NCBI GenBank assembly: GCA_024036415.1
Contig: JAMWET010000949.1
Location: 22,501-86,500 of the forward strand
Length of the DNA: 64,000 nucleotides
Origin: Prochilodus magdalenae
Taxonomy: Eukaryota; Chordata; Actinopteri; Characiformes; Prochilodontidae
Reading direction: 5' to 3'
Shown: in pieces, positions 10,839 to 31,135 of the stretch
How the letters are laid out: each line of letters begins with the position of its first letter
Position numbering within the stretch: the stretch's first letter is position 1
Position numbers and translations under genes: made by a program
Notes under the pieces: model-generated
The model's database searches: none
What the model saw: the letters and a program-made list of their open reading frames with translations, nothing else
What the model was told of the DNA's origin: nothing

Positions 10839-11735
10839 TTAAAATTTAAGGTTAAATGATCAAAGTTATAGTGGTTCTGTATTTTTACCTCTGCATATGG
10901 CCTAATAGGGTCTCACAGTTACCCAGAGTACTTGTGCCATAACCTGTAGTAACCTGTAGTAACTGTTTATAAGGTTTGTACAGGAATCCTGTTGTATTAT
11001 TACAGATCTGGACATGTTAGCTAAGTGCTAGCTGATTCCTTAGGTGTTATTCTGGTTGTGTTTTAACCGACACCTTTAAGCAGATCACATCATAAATCAT
11101 TCCATAGCGGGCCTTAACCCTGTCACATGCTTCTGATGAAGTGCCAACAAGCTTCAACACTACTATCAATGGCAATGGCATTCCAGGCCAAGAGGTGGTA
11201 CAGCCTTCCTTAGCTTGGAGCATGTGCAGCCCACCCTTTTGGTATCTGCTGTTCTTCATGGCTGTACACAATCCAGGTTGCTATGGCAGAAGACCAGGCA
11301 AACTTGTCTGTGTACTTTTCTATGCCCAGCCCAGCAGATGAAGAAGCAGAACTGTGTCCAATGAAGCACCAAGCTGACAGAGGAGGTGGTGAGTGGTGTG
11401 TGACAACAGCACCTCCCTCAGGGCTCCGGTGCCAGCTAATGAATCAGCGTGGGAAATGCTTATACAGGCTGGCAGCATGGGACTGGACCAACCCGACAGC
11501 TGGTGAGACAAATCTAATTTCAGGGAAGTTTGTTGTTATTCATTTTCAGGCTCCATCATTTCAACCGGATGGTCTTTAAAGAGGATCATATTTAGGTTTT
11601 CTTCAGAGGTCAGCTCAAACATAATGTGTTAAGGGCCCATAGAGTTCATTCTTCTCATATTCTAGCTGGTGGAATTTTATGTACTACAATCTGTCATAAT
11701 TCATTTTATATGGCCATTGATTAACCCGCTGTTTT
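10839..11735. other. Gene-free intergenic DNA
   Basis: A few 60- to 100-codon frames lie on both strands at 11,050-11,580 without recognisable domains. Nothing else was identified. Confidence 0.35.
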
Positions 11736-11738
11736 AGT

Positions 11739-12040
11739 CATGGGTGGCACAGTGGGTAGTGCTGTCACCTCAAGAGCAAGAGTTCGATACCTGGGTGGGG
11801 TGTTCAGTGCCCTTCCTGTGTGGAGGTTGCATATCCTCCCTGAGCCTGTGTGGGTTTCCTCCCACTGCCCAAACACATGCAGTCAGGTGAACTGAAGATG
11901 CTAAATTTCCTCCTGAGGTGTGAATGTGTGTGGCAGGCTGTCAGGGGTGTTTCCTACCTACTGCCCGTTGTGTGCTGGGATAGGCTCAAGCACACCCTCC
12001 AACCCTGGTGGTTAAAGTGGTTTAGAAGATGAGCAAAGCT
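11739..12040 (+). mobile_element. DANA/Mermaid-like tRNA-derived SINE
   Basis: It starts with a tRNA-like head (GGGTGGCACAGTGGGTAGTG, then GAGTTCGATACC as a B box). It continues with the classic central blocks TGTGTGGAGGTTGCATAT, GTGTGGGTTTCCTCCCAC and AACACATGCAGTCAGGTGAA, and ends with TGTGCTGGGATAGGCTCAAG and GGTTTAGAAGATG. Block order matches the DANA/Mermaid SINE class of fishes. It is diverged and immobile. Confidence 0.8.
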
Positions 12041-12403
12041 GAGAAACTGAAAGGTAGACTGAGGTAGGTCGAAGAGCTCTGTTCTGATTGGCTGCCCTGG
12101 ATTATGCCTCATTTAGACAGCAGTACAGGGATGTGTGCCAAAAGTTGCTGCTTTTCCCACCTGGCCCTCCTCTTCTCATTGTGACGGCATCTTATTGGCT
12201 TTAGGAATACTCGAGGAGCCGAAGGAATCCACGGTAAACCCCCTGTAAAGGTAGCTTCCAACAAAGGACACCTGACGGTACACTACCCGGAAAGTCTTTC
12301 ACAGATTTTAGAGTGACATGACTGCAAACCTACCCGGAGAGGACGGACGAACACGGACCGATTCCCCTATACTTTAAATTCTATGGTTTGCTTGTGTTTA
12401 TAG
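12041..12403. other. Gene-free intergenic DNA
   Basis: Nothing recognisable was seen on either strand. Confidence 0.4.
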
Positions 12404-12740
12404 CACACTGACTGGCCACTTTATTAGGTACACCTGTCTGTACCTACTCTCATTTTATCACCTGCACTTTCCATATAGGAGCACTTTGTAGTTCTACACA
12501 GACTGTAGGTCCTCTGTATACTTTGTTTCCCCTTTCACCCTATTGTTCAATGGTCAGGACCCCCGCAGGACCACCACAGAGTATTCTCAGCACTGCAGTG
12601 ACGCTGATGCAGCTGTGTTAGTGAGCAGGTGTATAAATTTGTTGCACTGGTGTGTGTGGATCAGACACTCCTAATACAAATAATACCAGTGCTGGTGCTG
12701 TAGAAGTGGCCGGTCAGTGTATGTGTTCTCTGTGTTGTGG
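12404..12740 (+). mobile_element. Left arm of a Tc1-type foldback element
   Basis: It begins CACTGACTGGCCACTTTATT and continues AGGTACACCTGT. This is the terminal inverted repeat I know from autonomous fish Tc1/mariner transposons. The following 250 bp (CATATAGGAGCACTTTG, GGTCAGGACCCCCGCAGG, CTCAGCACTGCAGTGACG, GTGGATCAGACACTCC) matches the left arm of the 22,190 element. The second arm is absent. Confidence 0.7.
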
Positions 12741-14085
12741 ATTTTGACCGGGTGTAAAAAAAAAACAAAACATTTAAGTTAAAACTTGTATAAACATAAA
12801 CCGTCTGGCTCCGTGTAGCAGTTGTGATTGGATACAGGAGTATTATGGGTGTGCTTTCAAGTGAACCTTGTGATAGACTCATCAACAGTTTATCAACAGT
12901 CAAAAACCTCAAACTGAATGAAGTTTAAAGGGATGAACTGTACCATTTTCCCAATTTCTGCTCCTCCTCTCAGTTCCATTCACATTCCTCTGGGGTAGGA
13001 GAGGAGCAATGGGAAGAAAACAGACCAGAGGAACTGTAGTAGAAGCTTTAGGCCAGGTTGAAACACTCCTTGTAGCTTCAGCATGAGGGTGTGGGGCTAA
13101 AGACACTGAACATGAACATATGGATATGTGCTAGTTTTCATTACAGCACAAAGTGAATGAATTTCAAACGGGCTGTTTTTGGAGGCTAGTCACTTGGAGG
13201 CTAGTATTTAGGCTGTAAGGAGCGACTGATACGGTTTGGAACTAGTGAAGTGATGAAAAGACTTTCTATGAAAAAGACCCTTTAGAAAATAAATGCCCGG
13301 TTATAAAGGTGTAACTGGAGAGACTGGTGAGCAGCAGGATGCAGGATTTAAACCCTTTAGCTTTTCAGCAGACAGCACACCAGGCCACACCAGGCCCACA
13401 TCCCTGTGCAGTCTCATTTAGCATGTGAACCAGGCTTTTAGTTTCGGAGCCGTCGGCACACAAATCAGATACAGTAAGCAGCAGCTGAGAAGGAACAGGC
13501 TTTTTAGAATCTGAAACTGAGAAGGAGAATCTGAAGGCAGTAAAACATGATACTAGGCTAATCTGAAATATGTGATATGTGAATATGATTAGGTCTGCTT
13601 CTACTGTTCCTTGGTCAAATTCAGCAGACACAAGCCAAGACTGAAATGATGCAGTGCTATATGTAGGGCTCAATGTAGTCAATATATATTTATTTAAGAT
13701 ACAGTTATAATAACATTGAGCTAGGTTCAGCTAAAACTCTGTACACTGTTACCAACCAAAGGGTACTTTGGTTGCCTCTTCTCAAACAAGCCTCTTCTCT
13801 TTGGAGCATTTCTTTTGGTTCAAGTATCATGACATTTTTACCAAATGTAAAGGACAGCCGCGGTGCTCAAACCATGAGGAACTTGGAGGTGTCTTTCTAC
13901 AGCAATGATATACATGTTAATGTAAGACGGTGGGCAGCTATGAGGCAAAACGTACATCCAGATAATGCTGTATTGTGTATAACTGTGATATAAGCTCACT
14001 GGAAAATAGTCGCCTGTGACTGAAACATACCCAACAGTGTGTAACACCTCCACAATCATAAATACAGCTGTGACTCAATCCGGCA
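12741..14085. other. Gene-free intergenic DNA
   Basis: Contains an A-rich run at about 12,758-12,776 and scattered short frames. No domain, RNA gene or bounded repeat was recognised. Confidence 0.35.
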
Positions 14086-14089
14086 CTTC

Positions 14090-14340
14090 CTGGACAAGTT
14101 TCTTCAAGGACAAGATTTATTGATGGACAATGTTCAGCTACTTGTGCATCAAAGAGTTGGGCCAGATTTGGTGGATGCCTTCCCTGGCACAATTCTGAGG
14201 AGAATTACCTGTAGACTAGGATTTTTCCCACTGCTGGTAGATCCATATGACCAGACACTTCCAGATTCAGCGACTCCCTTCACACTATGGCCCAATACAA
14301 CCACTCCTTTTAGCCAATCATTAGCATCTGCTTTGGAGCC
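14090..14340 (-). mobile_element. Tc1/mariner transposase relic (HTH region), minus strand
   Basis: The minus-strand translation contains LGHSVKGVAESGSVW followed by GSTSSGKNPSLQ. This parallels GRAKGHSVKEVAESAGAW at 31,950-32,000 and the copy at 30,960. Such a segment is the helix-turn-helix DNA-binding part of a Tc1-like transposase. Frames are broken and the catalytic region is missing. Confidence 0.55.
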
Positions 14341-14755
14341 CTTTTCCACACATCAAACGAAACATTCACTGCACTGGACCACCTCTTCTCAATCTGTGAA
14401 TCCCATCACTCACACCCGACAGATATTTATTGCCCCATCATCCTCATGCAGCGCCATCTGCAGTTACCAAGTTACCACCACCTTAAACTACGCAAGATGT
14501 CTTATTTTTTGGCCAGGAAGCATATCATACACATCATAGCATATTAGTACGATACTCATTTTATCATGCTACTTTAATTTAAAAGTGTCTGTTACAGTGT
14601 CAAATACCAAGAACAATTTAATATATATTAACTTAACCTTTGTATGGAGGTCCACAAGTAATGCCTTGATCATCTATAGCTCTGTCAAAGATGTTTGTAT
14701 GTACTGTAGTGGTGCTATAAGGGAAACGTGTCATGTGGCGGCAGCAGCACAGCGT

Positions 14756-14862
14756 CACCGGAAGGGCAGGGCCCCCTATGGTTAGTCACTGGATTTGAAC
14801 CTGTGACCTTCCGGTGATCTTCTGGTTTTGGGATCAGCTCACCTACCACCAGAATATCAGTT
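14756..14862 (-). mobile_element. tRNA-derived SINE head fragment
   Basis: On the minus strand a GGTGGTAGGTGAGCTGATCCC segment sits about 40 bp before AGGTCACAGGTTCAAATCC. These resemble the polymerase III A and B boxes of a tRNA-derived SINE. No characteristic 3' tail was found. Confidence 0.45.
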
Positions 14863-14995
14863 CCTGGTAAGACAGTCCTGTGCATGTCAGTAACATGGTG
14901 GACATATTTAATTAAAGGTTTAGAAAAGTGTATACAAATACTAACATGCCTGATATGCTTCCTCTTGACTAACGCCTTATGATCACAGGAAAAGG

Positions 14996-14996
<1 letters not shown>

Positions 14997-15044
<48 letters not shown>
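14997..15044. repeat. (CA)n microsatellite
   Basis: A perfect CA tract of about 24 units, 70 bp beyond the likely cdk7 polyadenylation signal. Confidence 0.95.
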
Positions 15045-15047
<3 letters not shown>

Positions 15048-15114
15048 TATAAGTACAGAATATAACATTTAATGAGCACCCAAAAGAAAAGAAAGGAGCA
15101 CATGTTCCTCATAA

Positions 15115-15120
15115 TTTAAT
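15115..15120 (-). terminator. Probable cdk7 polyadenylation signal (ATTAAA)
   Basis: On the minus strand ATTAAA lies 190 bp beyond the cdk7 stop codon. A second ATTAAA lies at 15,068-15,073. Either would give a short 3' UTR. This is inferred from position only. Confidence 0.45.
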
Positions 15121-15309
15121 TACTTACAGCATGTAAAAAAATAAGTGAAAAATATGACTAGTCCAGCTCCCATAAATATTTCTGTCCCAGCAGTCACAAC
15201 CATTGCTTAAATGATGAGCTGACCGCTGCCTCTATTATTAGCGGAGGATTTCAAGCAGCACTAGTGGTCTCGTGGCTCAAACGAAGACAGGTTCTCCAAA
15301 CCTCTTCGT

Positions 15310-23491
<8,182 letters not shown>

Positions 23492-23620
23492 GATGTGAGC
23501 TCTTTGTGAACAAACGGAGCTGCTGCTCAGTTAAAGCGCTCTAAATTATATCCGGGGGAAACAAGAGTCCCCGAGAAGGTTCCGGGGGACCTGACGTGCG
23601 TGCAAATCCACTGATCTATG
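23492..23620 (-). promoter_or_regulatory. cdk7: Probable cdk7 5' UTR and promoter
   Basis: This is the region just upstream of the cdk7 ATG. It is GC-richer than its surroundings, with TCCGGGGGAAAC (ETS-like), CCGGGGGACC and GACGTGCGTGC (CRE/E-box-like). No TATA box was seen. The transcription start is not defined. Confidence 0.45.
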
Positions 23621-23965
23621 TATTACACACACCAGGGTTTCAGGGAACGCATGAGCTACAGATTAGCGAAACCGCACATCCCTGCAAGAAATCCTGCTTT
23701 CTCCAAGTAACAGTTTATCGAGCTCTCCTTAAAGTCGACTTATGAAAAATAGCTGTTCTAATGGTGAGCGTTGTTTCTGTTTACAGGCGCTTAGTGTCTG
23801 ATAAAAGTGAAATAAGATATAGAAATTCTGGTACTGTCTTGTCTGAGAAGGTGCGGGTAAATTTAAGGGCTTGAAGGGACTGTAATCCTTACAGCACTAA
23901 AATAAAAAAGTGCATTTTCTGCGCAGACCTATAATTAAAACGTATAACACATAGCAGGAATGTGA

Positions 23966-23968
23966 CAT

Positions 23969-24007
<39 letters not shown>

Positions 24008-24011
24008 TTTG
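23966..24011. repeat. (ATTT)n microsatellite
   Basis: About eleven ATTT tetramers, directly visible. Confidence 0.9.
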
Positions 24012-24639
24012 CGCGTTTGCTTGCTTGTTTGTATGTGCGTTTGTTTACAAATAATTGGTTTATATTGGTGGCCCATTTCAATTACTTCCCTAGAACTGGA
24101 TCAACGTGTGCTCCTTTACTCCTCCTCCCTGCAGAGGTCGCTATTGTCCATTTCAAAGACCCCTGGTGGTCAGACATTTTTTTTAACGTAACATGATGCA
24201 AGGGAGGCTTTAGGAAACAGGGCTGCTAATTAAACCAACACACATATGAACACGTAATAAAAGCTTTATATGCTGCTTTGCTCTACTTGATGCCTGAGGA
24301 TGGATATAAGCATGTAGGACTAGGTGTTAGGGTGAGCCCAGCTAATATCCACAATGGTCTGACCCCACACGGCTCTCACAGACATATGAAAATAAAGATT
24401 CTTGATAAATGTTGTCAGTAAAAATTGTCCATGGTCTGGTTTGTATAGGCCAGCTGTTCACCTGCAGCTGTATTATAAAAATAACACCTGAAGTGATGGT
24501 TATAGTAACTCCATGCATATGACAGTAATGAGTAATATAAGTTTAATGCATAATAGTAATATAGAATAAAAATGCAAGTCCCAAACACTGTACTGAGGCC
24601 GAACACGGAATACAACAAACAGTTAATCGCGCTGACCAT
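24012..24639. other. Gene-free intergenic DNA
   Basis: No gene or bounded repeat recognised. Both strands were read. Confidence 0.4.
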
Positions 24640-25090
24640 GGTGCCTACACATACATATTGGTTGGTGGTCTCCACCAAGACAAAAGCGGGACTAGTCAAT
24701 GAAGATGACGCGCTGCCATTCTGAGTCATTCCATCACAGTCTGGCACCACACCATTGCAGCCTTTGGCGACGTTGATGTGGTGTTAATGTCGTTGTAACG
24801 CCTGCGTGCATGTAGTCCTGCTTCGTGCAGCCGTCTGCAACTGGTGCTGGCACTAACAGGATGACTCATGGAGGGCATCTCTGCTCACTGAATGATGAAT
24901 CGTAGCTGTTGAGTTGGTCAGATAAGGCCCGATCGCGTCACATGCGTGGCTGAGCATGAAACTTGAGTCATTCGCATGTTTCACAAAGTCAAACCTGCCC
25001 ACCAAGTTTCATTAATGTCACCTGATTCCTTCTAGGTGCAGCTACTTGTGCAACTTTTCTTCTGATAATGAATGTGTCATTTTCATATGT
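24640..25090 (-). mobile_element. Tc1/mariner-like element relic, family copy 2
   Basis: Shares with the 28,790 copy the blocks CTGCCATTCTGAGTCATTCC, GGCGACGTTGATGTGGTG, GGCACTAACAGGATGAC, GTGGCTGAGCATGAAACTTG and CCCACCAAGTTTCATT. The transposase strand is minus. Frames are broken. Confidence 0.65.
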
Positions 25091-27199
25091 AGTATAGATG
25101 GGGGCCATGATGTCTACAACCCAAATATAACCATTTTACTCACTACCCAGAACAGCCAGTCAACCCACACATGAGCTTTTAAATGTGATGTAGCTGTAAG
25201 CGACATTAAACACTTCAGATGTCCTATCACCACCACTGTGAACAGCTCTTGATCAGCATTTCTTAATGATTTTGTGTAACATCCTAATTATTTGATTATG
25301 CTGAAATCCCTACTTTAAAATTATTAAAAATCATGTGACTATGTGTAAAAAAAGTACACCACCAATAAACAACATTAAAACACTGAACAATGCGGATGCT
25401 GATTCTGCTGATTCCCTCCAATCAAAAAAGAAGACCCCCTTAAAATGGCCAGTCTCTCTTTGTATTAATGTCTTTGTATGTCCTTAATAATATCTCGAAG
25501 ATCGCTACTATGAGGTTGGAGTTCCATCCATATTTGCTTCAATGGAATCCACAAGAATGAACACATCTCTGTGAAGTCATGGTTTGGTGTTCAACCATCT
25601 ACTGTATCTGAGTGGCTGCTGAAGTTACACTCAGTGATTGCGAGGCTAATTAGCAGACTGATAGGTGTTAGTAACAGGAACAGCGTTTTAGTTCACAGCT
25701 TCTTTCTCAGGGCTGCAAGCGTGAAATTCAGTGCCAATTGCCCTTGCAACTGATACTCTACAGCTCAGGAATAAAAGAGGACTTCAAAGTCACCCCAGAC
25801 GATAACTCCTTATCACCGTTATGCATGCCATGTCACTGATGTCTATGCATTACCTAAAAGTCTTTCCTTTTCTTCTATTTCTTCCTTTTTGTCTTTTTAA
25901 GAACGGCACACATGCAGCTGAGGCTCAACTTTCAGGATCGTTCTCAGGCCTGGTTTCCTTTTCAATACCTTTTTTGTTTGACTTGTTTACTGTACACTTT
26001 AAAACACCATCAGAAGTTTCCCATCTTGACAGGAAGTGGTTGGCTCAGGCTCTTTTCTTTTTTGCGAACGCCCACTTCCTCTGACTTTGATAAACACATT
26101 TGTGGTTTGGTGCACTAACCCCATCAGATAAATTTCCCCAACTGCTGTCGGAGTCTGTGTCCTCAAATTACAAAATGATTTTCTGGGTGGTTTCGTGACA
26201 CAAATGCGATTTGGAGGCACCTAATTCTAACAGAGGCGATAACCTTGTTCTGAAGGTGATATAGAGTTTTCATGCACACGTTTTTTTTGTCCCCCTTTGG
26301 TACAAGGTAGGTCTGAGCACACAACTGTACTCTGGATGAATGAAACAAAGAACCTGAGCAAATGGGCTAGAAAGGGGTCAAAGAAGAGATAATAGCCATG
26401 TTCCACTGAGACAAATGCACACATCTCCACTCTATTCCACACGTCCCATGTAGTGCATGCTTTCTTTCTTGGCGCTAGATCTTATTCTCCATGCATGCGC
26501 AATCAGAGTTCTTGCATTGCAAGTAAAACGGATTGCGTGGTTAATGGTGTGCTCTTGCTGTTATCATAAATCTCGCCTGGATGCACGACATTAAACAAAT
26601 CCTTTCATGGCTTCGCTTTCTGCAGATAGACTAGCAGAACCATGCCAGGATCAGAAAATGCACCGTAGAACGAGACACAGCTAGTCAGATTCATGCTGCA
26701 GTCATTCTGCTCCCTGTGGAGCTCGAGATGATTCATTCCACAACTGTTAGGTTTGGTAGCGAGTGGGCAGATGTTGAGTGAATCTGAGAAACCAAATCGA
26801 CACACAAAGTCCCGCGTGCTTCTTCCCCTGAATGACTTACTAGCGAGTTACAAGTGTCTCTCTCTGAAATACCAGCAGGTTTAAAGTTGACTTCTGATGA
26901 ACAGCTGTGTGATTCATGCCTTGACTTGACTTGAGTAATTCAGAAATTACTGACATAATTCGTCCTGTAGATCAAATCCACTTTCAGAACAAAAGATGCA
27001 GGACTTATTGGGCGTTATTAGAAAGAGTTTCCTGAAAATGATAGAAAATATAGTGAAATTAATGAGAACGTTCCGGTTCATACTGAACTCTGGCCTTTAT
27101 CACTCGTTTTCACATTTGTAAACGCTTTCTGGTCTCTGTTTCCGCCTGCTGGGTCGCTACGAGCAGTGCTACAGAACTTGGACTTATATGTGCCCATAA
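25091..27199. other. Gene-free intergenic DNA
   Basis: Mixed AT-rich sequence with short frames on both strands. No domain, RNA gene or repeat boundary was recognised. Confidence 0.4.
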
Positions 27200-27600
27200 T
27201 CACACTATCCCAGCTAGCAGGGTAGGTTCCCAGAACTCTGCTAACGTTACCTGCAGGTTCTAATAAAGTTCTGATAAAGAAAATGGTTTAGTCTAATGTT
27301 CAAGGAACGTTTTAAAGATGTCAGATAATGTTCCTATATGGTTACATGTTAACTAAACATGTTCTAACTGCAGCCCTCAGAGGACGCTTTAAGGAGGCTG
27401 ACAGGGCCACAGATTATTCTCAGTGTAACATTCGGTAAATGTTTTATGGATGTTACGGAGCCTGAGATGACAGAATGTTCGCAGAGAACGTTCTCCTGCC
27501 TTTAGAAAGAACATTCTGGGAACCAAAACTTGCTGCTGAACACATTAATGGAACATTACCTTGCATATTCTCAGAACATTTTTAGAACATGTACATTTCC
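27200..27600. repeat. Degenerate GAACNTTC-rich repeat
   Basis: Repeated short palindromic words occur throughout: GTTCTAATAAAGTTCTGAT, AAGGAACGTTTTAAAG, AGAGAACGTTCTCC, AGAACATTCTGGGAACC, TCAGAACATTTTTAGAACAT. This resembles a diverged fish repeat in which GAACGTTCTG recurs. The words also look like half-sites for heat-shock or steroid receptors, but their number is explained by the repeat. Confidence 0.5.
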
Positions 27601-27709
27601 TGAGTTGTCACAGCTGATTTGGCTCGGTAATATAACAGTGTAGTGGCACCACTGCACACATAAAAAGATCTCCAGTTATGTGTTCAGTTGTGTAGATGGA
27701 CAAGCAGAT

Positions 27710-28190
27710 TGTGACGAGCACTGAGCTAAAATCAAGGCGAGGTTTATTTAACAGCTTTGTAATCAACCACAGCAGCAACAACAGCAAGGCGGACCTAACA
27801 CAAGGGCAAGGCAGAGTCAGAGTAGAGAAACAAGCGGACGTCGAAAACCAGGCAAAACAATCAGAACAGCAAAAGTACCAAAAGGGCGAAGACAAACGAG
27901 TAAATCAGTAAACATCAAAACCAGAGAAGCAAACAAGTGTAATCACAGAGAGAACCGGGAGCACAGGGTGGCAATACTTCACAATGGGTCAGTGGGAGAG
28001 AGGAGTATATATACAAACAGACTAAATTAACTACAGGTGTGATTAATACTCGGGTGACTCAGATCTGGGAAATGGAACGAGATAGGGAGATGGTGGACCT
28101 GTAAAAGTGACATCACAGTGTGGTGGGTAGTGGGAAATGGAGTCCCGGAAATCAGGGGTGAGAAGTGAGCCAGCAGGTGTGACATCAGTT
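27710..28190 (-). mobile_element. Solo-LTR-like element (probable Ty3/gypsy type)
   Basis: On the minus strand the unit runs TGTCACACCTGCTGG to CTCGTCACA (TG...CA). It carries GTATATATACTCC as a TATA box, T-rich CT/GTTTG downstream sequence and TTAAATAAACCTCG as a polyadenylation signal near its end. This organisation is usual for fish LTRs. No gag or pol and no second LTR are nearby. Exact ends and target duplication could not be fixed. Confidence 0.6.
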
Positions 28191-28354
28191 AATTAGTTTG
28201 AAAAGATTTTACTGAATATTACACATTTTATTTTTCTCAGTTGTTGACAGCCACACATCCTTTCCAACCCACGGTGTTGAGCTGTCTCCTCACACTGAAC
28301 GGATAGACAGAAGGAGCCGCAGATGTTTCAAATCTAAAGCAAGAGTGGAGCTTG

Positions 28355-28476
<122 letters not shown>

Positions 28477-28789
28477 AAAGATAAAAGCTTTAAATTTCAT
28501 TGACAGTGATTGTTTGGAGGTCCCCTAGGTTTTGTTGAATGCAGGTTGGTCTCCAACTTGCAGTGTGCAAAATAACCCCTGGGGGTTCCGGGGGGGAGGT
28601 CTCCTGTTGGGTGGTTACTTCAGTGTTTGCTGGCTGCCAACTTGCTTGCCATTTACAAATTGTTTGTTTTAACAGTTCTTCTTCTGGAAGTGCTCTCTCC
28701 CAGTTCTGTAGGTCTTCCTCACACTGAGAACTTCCCCATTTGATATTTTTCTAAGCTCATATTAGACAGGTTTCCACTAACATTTGGTC

Positions 28790-29490
28790 GCATATTGTAA
28801 AGTTTTTAGTGGTATCCCAGGCATACTTACCATTGTTAGGGTATTAAGCACCAACTGAGTGAACGAACGTACCACACCACAGCGCATAAGCATGGTTAGA
28901 GCTAAGAAAGGATCTCCAGGTGGAGCAGCCCCTTTGTATTGAATGTCTAAAAACGTACCCCATAACCCTGTATGATGCTGTAAAAACCTTGACAGGGGAC
29001 CCCCAAGTATATCACATGACAGTATATCACATGCAGTTTGAATATCCCCACACAGTTCCTGCAGATTTTGCAGTAGGTGTGTAGGTGGAGTGACACCAGG
29101 CCTTCTGGGCATGTGGGCAATGCGGAACTTGTCACTTAAGTGACCCGCTGCCATTCTGAGACGCTCCATGACAGTCTGGCACGGCCCCACTGCAGTCTTT
29201 GGTAACGCTGACGTGGTGTTAAGGGCAGTCGTAGTAACGATCTCAATAGTGCTGGCACTAATAGGATGACATGAAGGGCATCACTACTCGTCGTGTGTTG
29301 GCAATCGTGGCTGTTGGGTCAGTCGGGTACAGCGATAAGGCCTGCCCTTGCTTATGTCACATGAGCGGCTGAGAGTGAAACTTGAATCATTTGTTTGTCT
29401 CACAATGTGAAACCTACCCACCAAGTTTCGTTCCGGTCGGTTGATTCCTTCAGTGTGCAGCTATTCTTTATAACTTTTAACGATGAATTT
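28790..29490 (-). mobile_element. Tc1/mariner-like element relic, longest family copy
   Basis: The most complete of four related copies. It shares blocks with 2,990-3,410, 24,640-25,090 and, inverted, 53,860-54,310: CAGATTTTGCAGTAGGTGTG, GTGGAGTGACACCAGGCC, GGTAACGCTGACGTGGTG, GGCACTAATAGGATGACATG and CCTACCCACCAAGTTTCG. The minus strand reads as a broken transposase, with stop codons between alignable parts. Confidence 0.65.
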
Positions 29491-30954
29491 ATCTCTATTT
29501 TCTACATCTACATTTTTACTATTATGCATCATGTGATCACAGTGGCTGCTGTTTACATTGTGTAAACATGCCATGATGAATGACAGAAATGGACCAACAG
29601 AAATGGCTCATAATTGCTTAGAAAAAGGTCTGGTTGCATTGACTTACATTAAAACTGAATTAGGTTTTTGCCACCTTCTGTAAAGTTGCATTTCAGAGAT
29701 TGTGAGAAAATGTGTCACATCAGCAAAAATCTTGCCAAAAAAGTTAGCAACCTGAAAAACAAGATCCCCTGTGTTCATATGGGGCACATTTGAATCATGT
29801 AAATCCACAGCAGTGCTTTGTTTTCAGTGTAGCAGCTGTGGGAATAGACCCGACACTGCTATTCTTGACAGTTACGGCATGGAAATAAATGCTTGCACAG
29901 CTTTCTGCTGATGCGTGTACAGTGCAAGCAGTCATTGTGGGCACTTCTCACACTGGTTAAGTCACACATTAGAAAAAGGAACATGCTGATGCCTCTGAGA
30001 CTCGCATAGCCTCTCATAGAACTTGGAAAGTGACCCAGGTGTGCATGCACCAGCTTTTCATTTATAATGCAGGTACAGCGTGCGCATAGTTCAAGCAGGA
30101 GAAACACATTTGTTCTGCATACAATGGGCTGGGAAAAAAAAGCATCTCGGTTCTCCGTGTTGAGAGAATTAAAAATGTATAGTCTATGTAGACCACTGGG
30201 GTCTCTGAACTCCTCGCATGTGGTATCCATGGCAACATTTGCGGTGGGAATAAAGAAAATAAATAAAGAAATCGGTGGACCTCTTTGCATCGCTGCCAGT
30301 CTGGCTGATTTTCTGGGTTGACCTACGAGGATTATTTACTAACGCAGTCAACACATTGATTGGCTGTCAGGGGAACAGCAGCTGACCTCTATATTGAAGA
30401 GGTCTCAGTGTATCATTACAAAACCCCTCACAATCAATACAAGCCTCACATATAAGCCCACATCCAATCTGCGGGGTGAGGGAGGTGAAGTCTGTAGACT
30501 GAGATGAAAACAGAGGCTAGAGGAAAATTAATTATCCGCTCGGCATCCATTCTTTTACCCCTGAACCTCCATTGCTCTTGTTAAGTGTCTTAAATTGCAT
30601 TTGTAGCCACTGTAAGTTAGCCTCGCAGCCAAGGACTTATTTTATGAGCTTACGTCCACCAGACGTATTGACTGGATCATAAAGAGAAGAGAAATACGAC
30701 TCATTGGATCATGATCATTAAAAGAAACCCAATAAGAATTAATAATGGCAAACATGAATTAAAGCCCAGGATAAAGGCCTTTAGAAGACATCTGAAGAAA
30801 CTTTTTGTGGCATCGCAAAAACATATTCACCTATTCATCCTACAGCATGTTAGCTCCGCCCATTTGCAATTAAGCTAAGCACACCGGCCAAAATATTTGT
30901 CACATTGCATGTTTAACCTCAGATGTTAATGATTGGCTAAAAGGTGTGGTTGCA
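29491..30954. other. Gene-free intergenic DNA
   Basis: Frames up to 143 codons at 29,859-30,290 show no domain and overlap frames on the other strand. No structural RNA or bounded repeat was recognised. Confidence 0.35.
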
Positions 30955-31135
30955 TTGTGCGTGCTAAAGAGCAGAGTGTGAAGGAGGTAGCTGAATCTGC
31001 TCATGTATGGAGGCATAGGGTCATACAAATCTACCAGCAGTGGCTAAAATCCCGGTCTACAGGAAAACCTCCTCAGAACTGTGCCAGGTAAGGCATGCAC
31101 CAAATCTGCTCCAACTGCACGACTCTGTGATGCTA
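30955..31135 (+). mobile_element. Tc1/mariner transposase relic (HTH segment)
   Basis: Translates as RAKEQSVKEVAESAHVWR then YQQWLKSRSTGKPPQNCAR, parallel to the relic at 31,895. This is the DNA-binding segment of a Tc1-like transposase. The catalytic half is absent. Confidence 0.55.

Noticed and set aside
14120..14539. 139-codon plus frame
   Set aside because: It is antisense to a Tc1 transposase relic. The minus strand carries the recognisable HTH-like sequence.
29859..30290. 143-codon minus frame between cdk7 and setbp1
   Set aside because: No recognisable domain, an opposing open plus frame over the same stretch, and no splice or promoter context.
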